33,943 bases of DNA from Candidatus Poribacteria bacterium (GCA_007571305.1 RKRR01000155.1:1-33943); one strand, 5' to 3'. Counted from the stretch's first letter, positions 24,136 to 32,887 are shown. Numbers and translations are program-made. Notes: a model not told the origin generated them from the letters alone.

Positions 24136-24960
24136 CTAATTGAGATATGGGTTCACCACCTCGCGCTCCAGTGCCAAGCCTTCCCATTCGTCCTCACCGG
24201 GGCCGTCGTAAATGAGGGTATGGGGGCCTGCAAACCCTGATTCTTGGGCGAGATCAAGGCATTGCACGTAGTCTTTCTTGTCCATTTCACGCGGGGCTGC
24301 AAAATGTGCTTTGGTATGACACGACTCTGCCCATGAAGCGATAGCTGCGAGATCCTCATATTTTGTATCGCCACGCCAGTTGCCGAAGTCGAGACATAAC
24401 CCTACCTGACCGTCCAACCCACTTAAAATGGTGTTAACGTTTTCAGGCGTAGAAAAGATGGAGAACCAGTTTTCACTCATTAAACGGATGCCCGCGGTGT
24501 CAGCCCGTTCGGCGAGTTGTGCGAGGACATCACGGCTCTGTGCCACGGTTTCTGCCGATGGATCGGCTTTACCGCCAATGACGCGGGCACACTTGGCACC
24601 GAGTTCCCCAGCGATATGGATCCATTTTTCAATCCACGCGATATCCCGTTCTGAGTCAGAGGGATGGGTAATGTCACCGTCATCAATCAACAAAGAAAAA
24701 AGTTCAACATCGGCATCAGCAAGTGCGGATCGGAGTTCAGTGAGATATGTTTTTTCGACAGAAGGCAGATGAAAATGACAAATCTCTAAGGTGTGAATGC
24801 CGAATTCGGCGACACGTGCAGGTAACTCCAGAAGTGAAATGGGGCCCTTGTTGTGGGTTTCAACTGGGATTTGCATGCCGTGCGCGGGTCCGGTGAATCC
24901 AGGTTTTCCGAGTTGTCGATGCAAACTCCACGTTGAGACTGAGAGTCGAGGTGTTGACAT
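24136..24960 (-). CDS. Sugar phosphate isomerase/epimerase (AP-endonuclease-2-like TIM barrel)
   Basis: A 274-aa xylose-isomerase-like TIM barrel. Segments seen are LSVSTWSLHRQLG (strand 1), VAEFGIHTLEICHFHLP, VELFSLLIDDGDITHP, AKCARVIGGKADP, GIRLMSENWFSI with the metal-site Glu, VGLCLDFGNWRGD with the metal-site Asp, and SCHTKAHFAAP with His. These acidic and His positions suit a divalent-metal isomerase or epimerase acting on a keto-sugar; the substrate is unknown. A GGAG site lies ten bases before ATG. Same-strand neighbours are the PmoA-like gene downstream and an adenine methyltransferase upstream. The sugar theme is shared with the Gfo/Idh and aldolase genes at the right end. Confidence 0.88.
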   Translation of the reverse strand: MSTPRLSVSTWSLHRQLGKPGFTGPAHGMQIPVETHNKGPISLLELPARVAEFGIHTLEICHFHLPSVEKTYLTELRSALADADVELFSLLIDDGDITHPSDSERDIAWIEKWIHIAGELGAKCARVIGGKADPSAETVAQSRDVLAQLAERADTAGIRLMSENWFSIFSTPENVNTILSGLDGQVGLCLDFGNWRGDTKYEDLAAIASWAESCHTKAHFAAPREMDKKDYVQCLDLAQESGFAGPHTLIYDGPGEDEWEGLALEREVVNPYLN

Positions 24961-24992
24961 AATTTAATTTCTCCAAGATTTATGATTCTGAA

Positions 24993-26123
24993 TCAAACAT
25001 GATGCTCACCTAACAACAATTTGAAATACACATCTAACCCAGACGCAGTTTGTTGCTCCTCCATCGGATCTGTCTGAAAATGCTTTTCCAGATAAGGGTG
25101 ATGCCTAACAGTATCGCGAATGAAAGAAAGTTTATATTGCTGGAATAACTCATCATCTATAAGCACATCGCAATTTCCGAAATAGAAAGGGAGTCTATGC
25201 AGGTTCCTTTTGAACACATCTACATAGACGTAGTAATCTAAGTTTTCCTTGTCAATTACAATCGTATGCGCGCGATAACTCTCAACAAACGTGCGGTTCC
25301 TTTTGAGTGCGTTGATGTCCCGCATCGTCCAAAAAAAGAGAGAATCATTGTGTATCGGCTGATGCTTTTTACTCGGATATTTGCGAATATAACCTGTAAT
25401 ATAATCAAAATCCCTCAGACAGAAATGTAGACCGTCTTCTCTTCTAAATGGGAAGGAACGGATAAAACTGTAATCCATTCCTTGCATGTCTCTTTGGTAA
25501 AGCGCAAGGACAATTGGAAAAGGCGTATGTTTTGCTGATTCAGGAAATTCACAACTGCTGATTAATAGAGCGTTTATCAATCTATAATTCGCGGTGAACT
25601 CCTTTAAAAGCCTAAAATTGGTAGGCTTAATCAAATAGGATAGCGGATGTAGGACACAAATGAGGTCTGCTTCAAGTTTATTATAGGAACGGAGAAATGA
25701 TATACCTAAATCCCGACTTGCTATATCCTCATCTATCTCAAAATCGACATCCTTAATACTGTGACGGATAAGGGATGTTTTATCGTTATAGGGCGGATTC
25801 CCAACGACTATCAAATTAGACTGCTGTGGAACACCGAATTTTGCCCTTGATACCTCACGCAAAGCGTTGATTTGAAAGAATCGAACCTTATTATTGTTCT
25901 TTTTTGCTACATCGATTGCGGTTTCGTCTATATCACATCCAATTGTGATAGACTGCCCACAGTTTCTCAGAAAATCCCCATATCCACACGCGCTATCAAT
26001 GACAGTGGTCTGTGAATCAGCATAAGGAGCAATCATCTTCCAAGCTATATCTACAATTTTGGTGGGAGTATAATAACTCCCCAAATTGACTCTGTTCTCA
26101 TACGCTAAGTGTGCTTGGCTCAT
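24993..26123 (-). CDS. N6-adenine DNA methyltransferase, solitary
   Basis: A 376-aa protein with motif X/YTP region LGSYYTPTKIVDIAWKM (14-30), motif I VIDSACGYGDFLRN, the acidic residue in IGCDIDETA, and motif IV NPPYND in LIVVGNPPYND. This is the gamma-class order of Eco57I/TaqI-type adenine methyltransferases. The C-terminal part (about 230-376) probably recognises DNA. No restriction endonuclease gene lies beside it, so it may be an orphan epigenetic methyltransferase or the remains of a restriction-modification system. The gene looks AT-richer than the flanking isomerase and hydrolase genes, which suggests horizontal transfer. It begins 11 bases after the hydrolase stop, without a visible Shine-Dalgarno. 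Confidence 0.82.
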   Translation of the reverse strand: MSQAHLAYENRVNLGSYYTPTKIVDIAWKMIAPYADSQTTVIDSACGYGDFLRNCGQSITIGCDIDETAIDVAKKNNNKVRFFQINALREVSRAKFGVPQQSNLIVVGNPPYNDKTSLIRHSIKDVDFEIDEDIASRDLGISFLRSYNKLEADLICVLHPLSYLIKPTNFRLLKEFTANYRLINALLISSCEFPESAKHTPFPIVLALYQRDMQGMDYSFIRSFPFRREDGLHFCLRDFDYITGYIRKYPSKKHQPIHNDSLFFWTMRDINALKRNRTFVESYRAHTIVIDKENLDYYVYVDVFKRNLHRLPFYFGNCDVLIDDELFQQYKLSFIRDTVRHHPYLEKHFQTDPMEEQQTASGLDVYFKLLLGEHHV

Positions 26124-26134
26124 TTGTTATTCAA

Positions 26135-26851
26135 TTACAAATTTCGGTCAATCCATGCCACGACTTTTTCGACCATAACAGCAGTCCCGTCACCAGAAAA
26201 GACGTGATCTACGCCCGGCAGTTCCAGGAGTTCTGTCTCTTCGTTTGCGTACTGTAAAATGTCGTGACTATCCCCAATGGGAACGATATCGTCTTCTGTA
26301 CCGTGAACCAAAAGCCACGGAACGGCAAATTTACTCGCGTTTTTTGCGACACTGTCTATCGTCGCCATATCATCCACATAAGTTTGTGAGAGCGGGCAGT
26401 CAGGCTCATCCCACATAAAGCCTTCATCGGGTGTAGCATCGCCAAATTCACGTTGTGCAAATGCTTTCGTGTGCACCATGCCGGCGAGCGAAATCAATAG
26501 TTGGATACGTTCATCGCTGGCAGCGCGCAGCACGCCAACCGCACCACCCATGCTATGTCCGACGTAGCAGACGTTGTATCCATCAAGCGCGTCAATGACG
26601 TTTCCGAGGTCTGCCACCTCTTTCGTGATAGTTGAATCTGTAAATGCCCCATCCGATCCACCGTTGCCGGAGAAGGAGAAGCGCAGTGCAGAGATACCAG
26701 CAGCAGCGAGTCCCTCCGCTAAGGCAACGAGTGCAGGTCTGTCCTTATTGCCAGTGACACCGTGTCCAATCACCACAATTCTGTCGCCTTCGCCTTCGTG
26801 AAAGGAGTAATCAAGGCGTTCACCATGTCCGTTTCTAATTTCACCAAACAT
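26135..26851 (-). CDS. Alpha/beta hydrolase
   Basis: A 238-aa single-domain serine hydrolase. The nucleophile elbow is GHSMGG, the oxyanion strand IVVIGHGVTGNKDRPAL, the acid VHGTEDDIVP and the catalytic His is in PGVDHVFSG, so the Ser-Asp-His triad is complete. The short length and RFSFSGNGGSDG segment resemble the BAAT/dienelactone-like carboxylesterases and thioesterases of the UPF0227/YqiA type. It has no signal peptide. The substrate is unknown. The start ATG follows CCCTTAAAAA with no ribosome site. It precedes the solitary methyltransferase by 11 bases and may be transcribed with it, though the functional link is weak. Confidence 0.85.
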   Translation of the reverse strand: MFGEIRNGHGERLDYSFHEGEGDRIVVIGHGVTGNKDRPALVALAEGLAAAGISALRFSFSGNGGSDGAFTDSTITKEVADLGNVIDALDGYNVCYVGHSMGGAVGVLRAASDERIQLLISLAGMVHTKAFAQREFGDATPDEGFMWDEPDCPLSQTYVDDMATIDSVAKNASKFAVPWLLVHGTEDDIVPIGDSHDILQYANEETELLELPGVDHVFSGDGTAVMVEKVVAWIDRNL

Positions 26852-27152
26852 TTTTTAAGGGATGCCTTTCTTGCGCAAGCCTATAGAGACCTGCGGGACA
26901 ATGTTTCAGGCAGGTTTTCGGTTAAGTAGGAGGAGGTTCCGTCACCTCAACAGCAGCACGCCATCACATTAGTAGGTGCGGTTTGAAGAAGACGAAATAA
27001 ATATTACGGTAACCAACGAGCAATCAATTGCCCCACGACAAACCGGACTGCTGGTAGCAGTGACCTATCGCTTGTTCAGAGATTACCGATTAAATTCCTC
27101 ATCTTCATCAAACTGCACCAATCACTCTGATGAATGACTGTGGACGGCTATT
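26852..27152. other. Intergenic region, no gene seen
   Basis: I find no gene, array or clear terminator in this stretch. It contains the palindrome CTTGCGCAAG near 26868. Confidence 0.5.
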
Positions 27153-29450
27153 TTAGTGCCCATTGCTCTTCAATGCTTCAACAACCTTCTCTGGTTTGAT
27201 CGGTAATTCGTTGATTCGCACACCGATGGCATCTTTGACGGCGTTTGCCATTGTTGCCAACGTTGGCGTGATAGGTGGTTCACCAACCCCTTTGGCACCA
27301 TAGGGACCGTTGGGTGCAGGCACCTCAACAATGACAGACTCTACCGTTGGGAGGTCTGCTGAGGTTGGGACGCGGTAATCGACAAAACCCGGATTGATGT
27401 TACCGTTTTCTCCGTACTGCATCTCTTCCATCATTGCCCACGCATAACCTTGCACTGTGCCACCCTCAATTTGCCCTTCAACAGCCATTGGATTAATGGC
27501 GTAGCCGACATCTTGCGAAGCGACAAGTTTGAGGACTCTCGTTCTACCGGTGTCCGGGTCTACCTCGACTTTCGCAATCTGTGCTGCGAGGGCCGGTGTG
27601 CTTGGTTGTCGGGCAAAGGAACCTTTTCCAACGATAGGACCGCCGGTTGTGGATAAACTATACGCCGCAAGTTCACCTAACGAAATGGATTTCGGCGGAT
27701 CTGCGGAAACAATATGGACTCCCCCATCTTTGAGTTCAAGGTTGTCCACATTCGTATTGAGACGTTCTGAGGCAAGTTCGAGGATACGGCGATGCGCGTC
27801 TTCAGCCGCCAATTTTGCGGTATTGCCCATGGTGAACGTAACAACACTTCCACCTGAACCGGTAGAGTACGGAGCGGAATCTGTATCACCGCGCCGAATT
27901 GTAACGCTTTCATACGGCACTGTCAGGATTTCAGCGATAATCTGTGAAATAGCAGTATCCGTTCCAGTGATGTCCATAGATCCATGGAAGATACGAACAC
28001 TTCCGTCTTCATGGACAGAAACATAAACACCACCCGGGCCGCAACCGTTTGTCCAATCACCAACAGCAACGCCCCATCCTTGGTTCTCACCAGCTTCCCG
28101 ATCCCACCATCCAGAGGCATCAGCGACGGCTTCCAAAGTTTCTTTGTAACCCACTTTGGGCTCCGCAGCACCTGCAGGGACAAGGTCACCTTCTTCGCGC
28201 ATATTCATGAGACGGAATTTAACCGGATCCATGCCGATGCGTTCAGCAATTTCGTCGAGCTGGGATTCACCTGCGAAAATGGCTTGAGGGGCACCGGGTG
28301 CTCTGTAGGCAGCAGTCCCAGATTTATTGGTGTGAACGCCATAAGCGTCTACCTTAAGATTCGGAATTTTGTAGACCCCGCGGACTCGAATTGTACTACC
28401 GATCGATGCGCCGGACACAGAACCGGAATCCCAAAAGGCGAGTGCCTCCCGTGCCATAAGATGTCCGTCTTTCGTGGCACCTGTCTTGATTTTAATAACA
28501 CATCCGGGCGCAGGTCTACCATCAATAAATTCCTCTTCACGTGTCATCTGGACACGGACAGGACGCCCCGTTTTCTGCGAAAGCAACACGGCCGGAACGT
28601 GTGTAATAATAACACCAAAACGTCCTCCAAAACCACCGCCCATTGTTGTGCCGATGACATTAATTTGAGTCAACGGAATACCCAGCGTTCCAGCGATACC
28701 GGAACGGATAGCGAATGGACCTTGCGTGGATGCCCAGACAGTAATCTTGCCGGATGAGTCCGCACTGGCGACAGAGACGTGGGGTTCCATGTAAGTTTGG
28801 TGGACTCTCGGAATCACATAGGTATCCTCAACAACGACATCAGATTCAGCGAATCCTTTCTCAACATCACCCGCTTCGGAGTGGCTCTCGGCAGAGATGT
28901 TATAGTAGACCTCATCAGGGTATTCCTCTAATGCCGCTTCAAGTTTGCTGATTTCGTCGCTGTGATCGTTCTCCTTATCACGAGAGAGTTTCCGGATTTG
29001 TGTGCTGATTTCCCGGCGATTGGGTCCATCTTTTGTTGCATCACCGTGCAAACGTGGTGCTGATGACTGAATTGCTTCCATAACATCTTGCACAACCGGT
29101 AGCACTTCGTATTCAATCTTAACGAGTTCAGCGGCTTCCTCGGCAATATCGGGATCGGTTGCCGCAACGGCAGCAAGCGGCTCGCCTAAGTAAAGCACCT
29201 TATCAGTCGCGAAGACTCTTCTACCGCTCGGTACATCGTCCTGCGTAATAATCGCCCTAACCCCGGGAAGTTTTTCGGCTTCGCTGGTGTCGATACTGAG
29301 TATGTTGGCATGGGGATGTTGACTGCGGACGATTTTGCCGTAGAGCATACCGGGGGGATGAACATCTGCTCCGTATTGGGCGGCACCGGTTACCTTTTCA
29401 ACAGCATCAACGCGTGCAACCTTTTGTCCGACAACAGTATATTCTGACAT
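27153..29450 (-). CDS. Molybdenum hydroxylase large subunit (xanthine dehydrogenase family)
   Basis: A 765-aa molybdopterin-binding subunit of the xanthine oxidase family. Segments include KVTGAAQYGADVHPPGMLYGKIVRSQHPHA, GTMGGGFGGRFG (molybdopterin site), GTAAYRAPGAPQAIFAGES and the active-site Glu in GVGEPP near residue 725. The AYRAPG loop lacks the Cys of form I CO dehydrogenase (AYxCSFR), so CO oxidation is unlikely. Residues about 140-194 are an extra, highly charged segment (REISTQIRKLSRDKEND and on) absent in common relatives. The start is the ATG behind AAGGAG; a GTG one codon upstream is less likely. Together with the FeS and FAD subunits it would hydroxylate an N-heterocycle or aldehyde, exact substrate unknown. 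Confidence 0.9.
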   Translation of the reverse strand: MSEYTVVGQKVARVDAVEKVTGAAQYGADVHPPGMLYGKIVRSQHPHANILSIDTSEAEKLPGVRAIITQDDVPSGRRVFATDKVLYLGEPLAAVAATDPDIAEEAAELVKIEYEVLPVVQDVMEAIQSSAPRLHGDATKDGPNRREISTQIRKLSRDKENDHSDEISKLEAALEEYPDEVYYNISAESHSEAGDVEKGFAESDVVVEDTYVIPRVHQTYMEPHVSVASADSSGKITVWASTQGPFAIRSGIAGTLGIPLTQINVIGTTMGGGFGGRFGVIITHVPAVLLSQKTGRPVRVQMTREEEFIDGRPAPGCVIKIKTGATKDGHLMAREALAFWDSGSVSGASIGSTIRVRGVYKIPNLKVDAYGVHTNKSGTAAYRAPGAPQAIFAGESQLDEIAERIGMDPVKFRLMNMREEGDLVPAGAAEPKVGYKETLEAVADASGWWDREAGENQGWGVAVGDWTNGCGPGGVYVSVHEDGSVRIFHGSMDITGTDTAISQIIAEILTVPYESVTIRRGDTDSAPYSTGSGGSVVTFTMGNTAKLAAEDAHRRILELASERLNTNVDNLELKDGGVHIVSADPPKSISLGELAAYSLSTTGGPIVGKGSFARQPSTPALAAQIAKVEVDPDTGRTRVLKLVASQDVGYAINPMAVEGQIEGGTVQGYAWAMMEEMQYGENGNINPGFVDYRVPTSADLPTVESVIVEVPAPNGPYGAKGVGEPPITPTLATMANAVKDAIGVRINELPIKPEKVVEALKSNGH

Positions 29451-29472
29451 CACATTCTCCTTTCGTAGTGGC

Positions 29473-29561
29473 TATCAACTGTCGGTTGTCAGTTATCAGC
29501 AAAAAGGGTCCTGGTGGAGGTCCTTCTTATTGCTGACCGCTGACCGCTGACCGCTGATAAC
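29473..29561. repeat. Opposed 7-bp-period arrays inside the molybdenum hydroxylase operon
   Basis: Left array TATCAACTGTCGGTTGTCAG continuing to TTATCAGC (29473-29500); right array GCTGACC three times then GCTGATAAC (29532-29561). GTTATCAGC and GCTGATAAC are a perfect 9-bp inverted pair, so the spacer can fold into a stem between the zinc-ribbon and Mo-subunit genes. Confidence 0.7.
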
Positions 29562-29563
29562 TC

Positions 29564-29794
29564 TTATGTGCTTGCGACGAGTTGGTGGAGTTTACCGCGT
29601 CCAATAGCAGTATTACATCTTTTACAGACTTTTACGGTATTTTCTCCGACTTCTCGATCATAAAGGACTTTCACACCTGTGCGCTCACAAACCGGACAGG
29701 TTCCCCGGCCGTTGTTATATTCGCCGTTGTGAACTTGTCCGTTTGGATCTACGTACAGGTGCCTTATGCCCGCTCCACGATGCGTCTTTGCCAT
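29564..29794 (-). CDS. Small zinc-ribbon protein in the molybdenum hydroxylase operon
   Basis: A 76-aa protein from MAKTHRGAGIRHLYVDPNGQ. The start is chosen because AGGAG lies six bases upstream; a longer in-frame version (29923) would overlap the FeS gene. It carries two zinc knuckles, CPVC and CKRC, 25 residues apart (GTCPVCERTGVKVLYDRE and VKVCKRCN), so one metal site is expected. The rest is basic and polar. I do not recognise the family. It lies between the iron-sulfur and Mo-subunit genes on the same strand, which suggests an assembly, regulatory or electron-transfer helper, but ribosomal-like or nucleic-acid-binding roles remain possible. Confidence 0.7.
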   Translation of the reverse strand: MAKTHRGAGIRHLYVDPNGQVHNGEYNNGRGTCPVCERTGVKVLYDREVGENTVKVCKRCNTAIGRGKLHQLVAST

Positions 29795-29891
29795 GTGTTC
29801 TCCTATTGCAAATAATCTTTTAGCCTCGATTTCAGATCGAGATTTATCTAACAAGTTTTGGATACTTGCGTGCTGCGTTAAAAACTGTCCT

Positions 29892-30371
29892 TTACGCAGA
29901 CGTTCTGACTTCTTCCGCGGCATTCAAAATTGCTTCAAGAATTTTTGTGTATCCGGTGCAACGACAGATATTCCCACCGAGTGCATGCCTGAATTCTTCC
30001 TCGGTCCTGTCCGGATTCTCGTCCAAGAGTGCCTTTGATGCCATGATGAAACCGGGGGTACAGAAACCACATTGATAGCCACCTGTGTTAATGAACGCCT
30101 GTTGAACAGGATGAAGTTCACCGTCACTGGCTAAACCTTCAATAGTGGTAATCTGTTTCTCGGATGCTGTGACACCGAGCACCATGCAGGATGTAACGGC
30201 TTTACCATCAACGATAACGGTGCAGGCACCGCAGTCGCCTGTACTACACCCTTCTTTCGTTCCCGTTAAACCGATCGTATCGCGAAGCACAGCCAACAGG
30301 GTTTTGCGCGGTTCGACGAGTAAATCGTATTCGTCCCCGTTCACCTTTAGACTGACAGGGTGTTTTGCCAT
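29892..30371 (-). CDS. Molybdenum hydroxylase 2Fe-2S subunit
   Basis: A 159-aa iron-sulfur subunit (XdhC/CoxS type) that passes electrons from the Mo centre to FAD. The first, plant-ferredoxin-like cluster is GCSTGDCGACTV with the fourth Cys in AVTSCMV; the second, helical cluster is CGFCTPG and CRCTGY. All eight cysteines are present. N-terminal LKVNGDEYDLLVEPRKTLLAVLRDT is typical. The ATG follows GGAG and an A-run. It lies 154 bases from the FAD subunit and 97 bases from the zinc-ribbon gene on the same strand. Confidence 0.95.
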   Translation of the reverse strand: MAKHPVSLKVNGDEYDLLVEPRKTLLAVLRDTIGLTGTKEGCSTGDCGACTVIVDGKAVTSCMVLGVTASEKQITTIEGLASDGELHPVQQAFINTGGYQCGFCTPGFIMASKALLDENPDRTEEEFRHALGGNICRCTGYTKILEAILNAAEEVRTSA

Positions 30372-30525
30372 ATTTTTTTCTCCTTTTTTAATTTTACCTT
30401 GCGATTAAACAACGTGGGTTGAGACTTTGGTGTTCTCTTCTCGGGAGGCATCTGCGCCGTTGTTGCAGGCTGCCTTCCCGACTGTAGGAGTGAACTCCGA
30501 TTCCTGATAAAATGAATAATTGGAT

Positions 30526-31374
30526 TTATGCCCTCGCGACTGCTTCTTGTAAGGTGCGTCTCGTCAGTACATCGACCATCTCTTTGCGATGTTCTGCGGA
30601 GCATCGTAAATCGGATATCGGGCTGGAAGCGGCCGCCGCGGCTTCACCGGCTTGTTCCAAGAGTTCCGCTGTCAGCTCATTGCCTCTGAGAAGATTCTCC
30701 GCTTCTGTCGCACGAATGGGCGTAGGGGCAACAGCTGCGAGTCCGATTCTGGCATCTGTGATTGTTCCATTGTCCAGATTGACAGCAGCAGCAACACCGA
30801 TGAATGCCAGATCCATCACTTCGCGAATTTTATGCTTGATGTAGTGGGAGCCAGACGCAGGATTCGGTAGACGAAAACGTGTGATAATCTCACCGGGTGT
30901 TAAGACGGTCTGTCCAGGTCCCGTGAAAAGTTCGTCAATCGATACGGTACGCTCGCCATCTGCACTTGCAATGTCGACCTGCGCATCGGCGACGAGTAGA
31001 CCCGCAACAGTGTCCGCGGCAGGAGAAGCGTGTGCAATGTTCCCACCAATGGTTGCGAGGTTGCGAATCTGGATAGAGCCGATTTCCGCGGCACCTTCTG
31101 CCAGTGCAGTGTGGTGCTTCTGAATATCTGCTGATAACTCGATCTCCCGCACCTTCGTCATCGCACCCACGCTGATACTCCCATCGGCTTCTGTAGTGAC
31201 ACCCGCCAATCCCGAAATTTTCTGCAAACTAATCACGGACTGCGGCGTTTCGGTGAGTGCTTTCATACCGATAACGAGGTCTGTCCCGCCCGCAAGGAGT
31301 TGCGCGTGTTCCTGGGCGAATAACCGAGATGCCTCCGCGAGGGTGGTAGGTTCAAAAAACTCAAAACCTTTCAA
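30526..31374 (-). CDS. Molybdenum hydroxylase FAD-binding subunit
   Basis: A 282-aa FAD subunit (CoxM/XdhB type). The first FAD-binding segment is LLAGGTDLVIGMKA near residue 30, the second is IRNLATIGGNIAHASPAADT (about residues 103-122), and the C-terminal domain ends DVLTRRTLQEAVARA. The start codon is TTG at 31374, supported by GGAGG seven bases upstream; no ATG fits the N-terminal MKGFEFFEP. It is the first gene of the leftward operon FAD, 2Fe-2S, zinc ribbon, Mo subunit. A MITE-like element sits directly upstream and separates it from the Gfo/Idh gene. Confidence 0.92.
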   Translation of the reverse strand: MKGFEFFEPTTLAEASRLFAQEHAQLLAGGTDLVIGMKALTETPQSVISLQKISGLAGVTTEADGSISVGAMTKVREIELSADIQKHHTALAEGAAEIGSIQIRNLATIGGNIAHASPAADTVAGLLVADAQVDIASADGERTVSIDELFTGPGQTVLTPGEIITRFRLPNPASGSHYIKHKIREVMDLAFIGVAAAVNLDNGTITDARIGLAAVAPTPIRATEAENLLRGNELTAELLEQAGEAAAAASSPISDLRCSAEHRKEMVDVLTRRTLQEAVARA

Positions 31375-31457
31375 ATCTAATCCTCCATTTCATTCACGTT
31401 CCTTCAAGATAATATGTTCGACTTGCACATGCTTCTGCACGCCCAACGACACCTTTT

Positions 31458-31582
31458 TAGGATTTACGTACGCTGTTCTTTTGTAGCATCACCTGTGAGG
31501 TTGTGCCACGAGAACACCTGCGTTTTTTTTCAAGGTTCTCGCTCTCACAAAATGTCAGATGGTCAAAATTGCGTAAGTCCTG
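31458..31582. repeat. MITE-like element, TAGGATTTACGTA ends
   Basis: TAGGATTTACGTA (31458-31470) is an imperfect inverted match to TGCGTAAGTCCTG (31570-31582). The 125-bp unit carries the shared core as GTAGCATCACCTGTGAGG near 31483-31500. GAGAAC and GTTCTC inside form a further inverted pair. Its ends differ from the other element families, but length and core are alike. Confidence 0.65.
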
Positions 31583-31642
31583 CTTTTAAAGAATACTCAA
31601 TTGAAGAGTAATTTGTCAACCTAAAATCCGCTGGGTATGCTC

Positions 31643-32887
31643 TCACGGGATGTGCCAACCGGGTATCGGTTCGGCGCGGAGTCCTTCCAATTCATAAAGT
31701 TCATCTACGCTGACTTCGCGACCAAGTTTCGCCGACAAGAGTGCTCCGCTCATAATCTCTGTAACCTTCAGACCAACGTCTCCATTGCTGACAGGTTGAG
31801 CATCACTATTACAAGCATCCAGGAAATCACGAAATTTATCGGGGAAGGACTTATTTGGGAGTTCCAAGGGTGTTTCGACAAGATTGCCTTGGTAGCGTCT
31901 ACGATTGCCCTGATCATCGGTATCCCACTCACCCTGTTCCAGGAAGAGCTTATCGTTGCTAAACGAACCTTTAGATCCGAAAATGAAAATACCTTGCGGT
32001 TGCCCCGCCATATTGCTTGACCAACCGTTTTCGTATGTGAACGACATCCCGTTTGTAAACCGTACAAACACGGAGGCGTGTTCTTCAACGTCGTTGATGG
32101 GTTCACCCGTATATTCAGGGAGCATGCCGCGGTAGGCGATACCACTGATGGTAGCGGGTTGTGGTGAACCGAGCAGATAGATGGATCGGTTGATGAGGTA
32201 GACCCCTGTGTCATATATGGTGCCGCCACCGCTGTAGACCGAATGGAGGAACCATTTGCCGTAACCGAACATATCTACATTCGGTCTGCCACGGACACGG
32301 TAACTGGTCAATCTGCCGTAATAGACATCACCGAGTTTCCCAGAGGCAATGTAGTCCCGGATAGCGTAACTTGTCGGATCGAGGCATGTACCGCCGCTTT
32401 GGTATGCGAGTTTAACGCCAGCGGCATCACAGGCATCCCGCATATTTCTCGCCTCCGTTGCTGTGCGCGCCATCGGTTTTTCGCAGAAGACATGCTTTCC
32501 AGCCTGAGCCGCTGCGACTGTGGCAGACTCATGGACAAACGGTGGTAGGGCAAGACTGACGGCATCTAAATCACATTCCCTCAACATTTCGTTGTAGTCG
32601 CTGAAGATTTTGACACCCTTGTCGCTATATTCTGACCAGAGTGCAGTGTCTGCCTCCAACTGCTCCTGTACTTCCGCTGTATCTGCCTTTCCTGCGTCGA
32701 CTTTTGCGGCTTCGGCTCGCGATGCAGCACCAGAAAGGACTTCTGCATGTCGCCGCTTTACATTCGCTTCCACAGTATCGCAAACAGCAACGATCTCGGC
32801 GTGCTGTGGATGGTCAAGATACCCGTTGACATGTGAACCGGCTACCATACCGCATCCAATAATCCCGATTTTAATCCGCTTTGACAT
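31643..32887 (-). CDS. Gfo/Idh/MocA family oxidoreductase
   Basis: A 414-aa NAD(P)-dependent sugar or inositol dehydrogenase-like protein. The Rossmann part opens KIGIIGCGMVAGSHVNGYL with the dinucleotide loop GCGMVAG. The catalytic-site EKP lies in KHVFCEKPMARTATEARNM (about 131-149). The C-terminal half has SGGGTIYDTGVYLINRSIYLLG and FTYENGWSSNMAGQ, usual for the substrate domain. Residues about 50-92 are an Ala/Glu-rich insertion between strand 2 and the next helix, not common in the family. The ATG has AAGGAG seven bases upstream. The leftward aldolase gene lies 85 bases upstream and both fit carbohydrate-acid catabolism. Confidence 0.92.
   Translation of the reverse strand: MSKRIKIGIIGCGMVAGSHVNGYLDHPQHAEIVAVCDTVEANVKRRHAEVLSGAASRAEAAKVDAGKADTAEVQEQLEADTALWSEYSDKGVKIFSDYNEMLRECDLDAVSLALPPFVHESATVAAAQAGKHVFCEKPMARTATEARNMRDACDAAGVKLAYQSGGTCLDPTSYAIRDYIASGKLGDVYYGRLTSYRVRGRPNVDMFGYGKWFLHSVYSGGGTIYDTGVYLINRSIYLLGSPQPATISGIAYRGMLPEYTGEPINDVEEHASVFVRFTNGMSFTYENGWSSNMAGQPQGIFIFGSKGSFSNDKLFLEQGEWDTDDQGNRRRYQGNLVETPLELPNKSFPDKFRDFLDACNSDAQPVSNGDVGLKVTEIMSGALLSAKLGREVSVDELYELEGLRAEPIPGWHIP

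Noticed and set aside
27984..28757. 257-aa plus-strand open frame inside the Mo-subunit gene
   Set aside because: It is antisense to strongly conserved molybdenum hydroxylase sequence and has no recognisable domain.
29536..29561. CRISPR-like array (GCTGACC units)
   Set aside because: The units are seven bases in direct contact with no spacers. No cas genes are in the window.
29795..29923. N-terminal extension of the zinc-ribbon protein
   Set aside because: It overlaps the end of the 2Fe-2S gene and the internal ATG has a better ribosome site.
27153..31374. Form I aerobic CO dehydrogenase (CoxMSL)
   Set aside because: The large subunit reads AYRAPG where CO dehydrogenase has AYxCSFR. The gene order fits other molybdenum hydroxylases.
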